From CAYJBH01 sp964369445 (GTDB lineage: Bacteria > Bacillota > Clostridia > Oscillospirales > Ruminococcaceae), in NCBI GenBank assembly GCA_964369445.1, contig CAYJFU010000076.1:1-8187 (forward strand): a stretch of DNA of 8,187 nucleotides, read 5' to 3'. Shown in pieces: positions 6,414-8,187 of this stretch; the stretch's first letter is position 1, and each line of letters starts with the position of its first letter. The notes under the pieces are model-generated. The model was given only the letters and a program-made list of their open reading frames with translations, had not been told where the DNA came from and ran no database searches. The position numbers were made by a program, and so were the translations under genes.

Positions 6414-6556
6414 CGGTGCACTCGATGTGGCAGGTACAGCAACCAATGTCAACAACAAAAGAAACGAACGTTTTTCATATACTCCCCCCTGCCGATAGCA
6501 GGGTGGGAGTATATGAAAATGTTTAAGTCAATGACATTGCAAGCCCGTCTGCACCG
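6414..6556 (+). repeat. Nested inverted repeats around the hairpin after spoVM
   Basis: Two exact inverted repeats enclose the central hairpin at 6472-6519. The outer is CGGTGCA (6414-6420) with TGCACCG (6550-6556). The middle is CAATGTCA (6444-6451) with TGACATTG (6532-6539). The unit starts 4 nt after the spoVM stop. It could be the folded 3' end of the spoVM mRNA, a small RNA, or a miniature mobile element with terminal repeats. Short inverted repeats also occur by chance, so the unit as a whole is tentative. Confidence 0.35.
6467..6523 (+). terminator. Long hairpin after spoVM (hairpin family copy 3)
   Basis: Arms 6472-6492 and 6498-6519 form 21 bp with one bulged T (6504) around the loop CGATA. 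Three further pairs (6467-6469 with 6521-6523) extend it past a small internal loop. The core ATACTCCCCCCTGCCGAT closely matches ATACTCCCCTGCCGAT of the hairpin at 4942. The 3' arm ends ATATGAAAATGTTT, so there is no clean T tract on the + strand. On the - strand the stem is followed by an A-rich stretch. It is the likely end of the spoVM transcript, but the mechanism is uncertain. Confidence 0.6.
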
Positions 6557-6635
6557 TTTTTGTGCAAATGTATTTGTGGTGAGATGCGGATGCTAAATTG
6601 TTGCTTAACTTGAAAAGAGCCACAAGATTGCCAAC

Positions 6636-6659
6636 AAAAAATCCGCCTAACAAGGCGGA
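6636..6659 (-). terminator. Intrinsic-terminator-like hairpin reading on the minus strand
   Basis: TCCGCC (6642-6647) and GGCGGA (6654-6659) form a perfect 6-bp stem with a 6-nt loop. It is preceded on the + strand by six As (6636-6641). Read on the - strand this is a GC stem followed directly by six Ts, the classical intrinsic terminator form. No gene on the - strand points at it in this window. On the + strand no Ts follow. Confidence 0.5.
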
Positions 6660-6731
6660 GAAGTGAGCAAAGCTTTGTGCATTGCAATTGACGCGGGCGA
6701 AGATAGGTGGATTTTCTGCCGGAAAGATGTG

Positions 6732-8187
6732 GTGATTTTTAAGTTGAATGACTGTAAAGAAGCACTGAAAACATATTTCGGTTACGACGAGTTCCGAGAG
6801 GGGCAGGAGTCACTTGTAACGAACATACTAAGTGGACGCGACGCACTGGGGGTTATGCCTACCGGTGCCGGCAAATCCGTCTGCTATCAGATACCTACGC
6901 TGTTGACCGACGGCATAGGTATCGTTATTTCTCCGCTTGTGTCGCTAATGAAGGATCAGGTTGGCGCACTTGTGCAGTCCGGCATTGCAGCGGCATACAT
7001 CAATTCAACCCTCTCGCCTTATCAGATAAGAAAAGCGCTTGAAAATGCCGAGGACGGTGTTTACAAGCTTATCTATGTTGCGCCCGAGCGTCTGCTGAGT
7101 GAAGAATTTTTATCCTTTGCACAAAATGCCGACATAGCACACGTAACGGTGGACGAAGCGCACTGCATATCGCAGTGGGGGCAGGACTTTCGCCCAAGTT
7201 ATCTGCAGATACCGCAGTTTATCGGCATGTTACGACGTCGACCGGTGCTGTCGGCCTTTACCGCCACCGCCACGCTAAAGGTTCGCGAGGACATCATGTC
7301 CTTGCTGTGCCTTAAAGATCCATTTTGCCTTGTAACGGGTTTTGATCGTGGCAACCTTTTCTTTGACGTGCAACGACCCTCGGACAAGTTTACGACACTG
7401 GTGCAGATACTCGGCGAGCACAAGTCAAACAGCGGCATTATCTACTGCTCGACGCGCAAGACGGTCGAGGAGGTTTGCGAGCGTTTAAATGGTGTGGGGC
7501 ACAACGCGACAAGATACCACGCAGGTCTCACCGAAACGGAGCGACATGAAAATCAGGACAATTTTCTGTTTGACCGCGCGCAGATAATGGTTGCAACCAA
7601 CGCGTTCGGCATGGGTATAGACAAGTCAAATGTGCGCTATGTCGTACACTACAACATGCCAAAAGACATAGAAAGTTACTATCAAGAAGCAGGGCGCGCA
7701 GGCCGTGACGGAAGCACTGCAACCTGTGTTTTGCTGTACAGCGGTCGCGACGTGCGCACCAATCAGTGGCTTATCGAAAACGGCAAGGAGCAGGGCGAGA
7801 CGGATGAGCACACCGCAAAGCTACTCCGCGAGCAAGAGCTGCTTCGACTGCGATACATGACCTATTATTGTACCACCGGCGACTGTCTGCGCCGTTACAT
7901 ACTCAAATATTTTGGCGAGCGACCGCCCGGACAGTGTGGATACTGTGGCAACTGCAACACGCAATTTGAGGTTGTCGATGCCACCGTCGATGCGCAAAAG
8001 ATATTGTCGTGTATAGCGCGCATGGACGAGCGCTACGGCGCAGGCATGGTTTCAGACGTACTGCGTGGCAGTAAAAAAGCGCGTCTTGAGGAACTGGGTT
8101 TGACTAAACTCTCCACATACGGTATCTGGGATAAAAGTGCCGGTGCACTGATACATACATTGGAGCAACTTATCGGTCTGGGTTACA
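6732..8187 (+). CDS. recQ: ATP-dependent DNA helicase RecQ, 3'-truncated
   Basis: Superfamily 2 helicase that unwinds DNA 3'-5' in recombination and repair. About 485 residues are present; the usual length is roughly 600-700. Numbered from the GTG at 6732: motif 0 YFGYDEFREGQ (15-25), Walker A MPTGAGKS (K48), motif Ia ISPLVSLMKDQ, DEAH box and aromatic-rich loop DEAHCISQWGQDFRPSY (141-157; Q151 where His is usual), FTATA (176-180), ATNAFGMGIDK (288-298), arginine-finger motif QEAGRAGRDG (from 318). Zinc ligands C385, C402, C405 and C408 follow, then the start of the RQC winged helix to the window edge. There is no in-frame ATG. GTG 6732 (GGAAAG 5 nt upstream) and TTG 6744 (GGTGA 8 nt upstream) both fit the family N-terminus. 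GTG 6663 would add 23 unfamiliar residues. The frame is closed by TAA at 6648. The HRDC domain, if present, lies beyond the window. Confidence 0.93.
   Translation, partial: MIFKLNDCKEALKTYFGYDEFREGQESLVTNILSGRDALGVMPTGAGKSVCYQIPTLLTDGIGIVISPLVSLMKDQVGALVQSGIAAAYINSTLSPYQIRKALENAEDGVYKLIYVAPERLLSEEFLSFAQNADIAHVTVDEAHCISQWGQDFRPSYLQIPQFIGMLRRRPVLSAFTATATLKVREDIMSLLCLKDPFCLVTGFDRGNLFFDVQRPSDKFTTLVQILGEHKSNSGIIYCSTRKTVEEVCERLNGVGHNATRYHAGLTETERHENQDNFLFDRAQIMVATNAFGMGIDKSNVRYVVHYNMPKDIESYYQEAGRAGRDGSTATCVLLYSGRDVRTNQWLIENGKEQGETDEHTAKLLREQELLRLRYMTYYCTTGDCLRRYILKYFGERPPGQCGYCGNCNTQFEVVDATVDAQKILSCIARMDERYGAGMVSDVLRGSKKARLEELGLTKLSTYGIWDKSAGALIHTLEQLIGLGY

Noticed and set aside
4942..6523. CRISPR array made of the repeated GC-rich hairpins
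   Set aside because: Only three diverged copies lie hundreds of bases apart with genes between, without regular spacers or cas genes.
7199..7811. Three minus-strand open frames
   Set aside because: All are antisense to well-conserved RecQ helicase motifs.

Overview
The window looks like a piece of a draft or metagenome-assembled genome from an anaerobic, spore-forming Firmicute of the class Clostridia. I place it near the Ruminococcaceae/Oscillospirales type, but that level is inference. The grounds are a short Firmicute-style PurC, a recognisable 23-residue SpoVM, AGGAGG-type ribosome binding sites, and protein wording typical of Clostridia. A run of 10 Ns inside the first gene marks a scaffold join. 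Every gene I accept is on the + strand.

Layout. (1) 2-2068: C-terminal 688 residues of a P2A-type Ca2+-transporting ATPase, cut by the left edge. It is followed after 19 nt by a six-helix DUF308/HdeD-like membrane protein (2088-2633), probably in the same operon. (2) 2748-4910: a large soluble family 2 glycosyltransferase with a long helical, TPR-like C-terminal region. (3) 4942-4980: a GC-rich hairpin. Then come a perfect-consensus sigma-A promoter (5020-5048), a leader that can fold as a compact three-way junction (5062-5115), and purC (5152-5847). (4) 5859-5905: a perfect 22-bp hairpin, then about 270 nt without a gene. (5) 6176-6409: two tiny genes too short for routine gene callers. One encodes a 50-residue two-helix membrane protein, and the other is spoVM, whose Shine-Dalgarno overlaps the stop of the first. 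(6) 6410-6660: non-coding, holding a third hairpin of the same family, nested inverted repeats and a minus-strand terminator-like hairpin. (7) about 6732 to the right edge: RecQ DNA helicase, cut by the window end and lacking an in-frame ATG.

The genes form short transcription units rather than one pathway: ion homeostasis, glycosylation, purine synthesis, spore morphogenesis and DNA repair. The most interesting points lie between the genes. Three hairpins with a related core (CTCCC..YGCCGAT..GGGAG) sit just downstream of three consecutive units, with unlike outer arms that are each self-complementary. The purC leader and the spoVM-recQ spacer may be structured RNAs. I saw no CRISPR array, tRNA, rRNA, transposase or phage gene.
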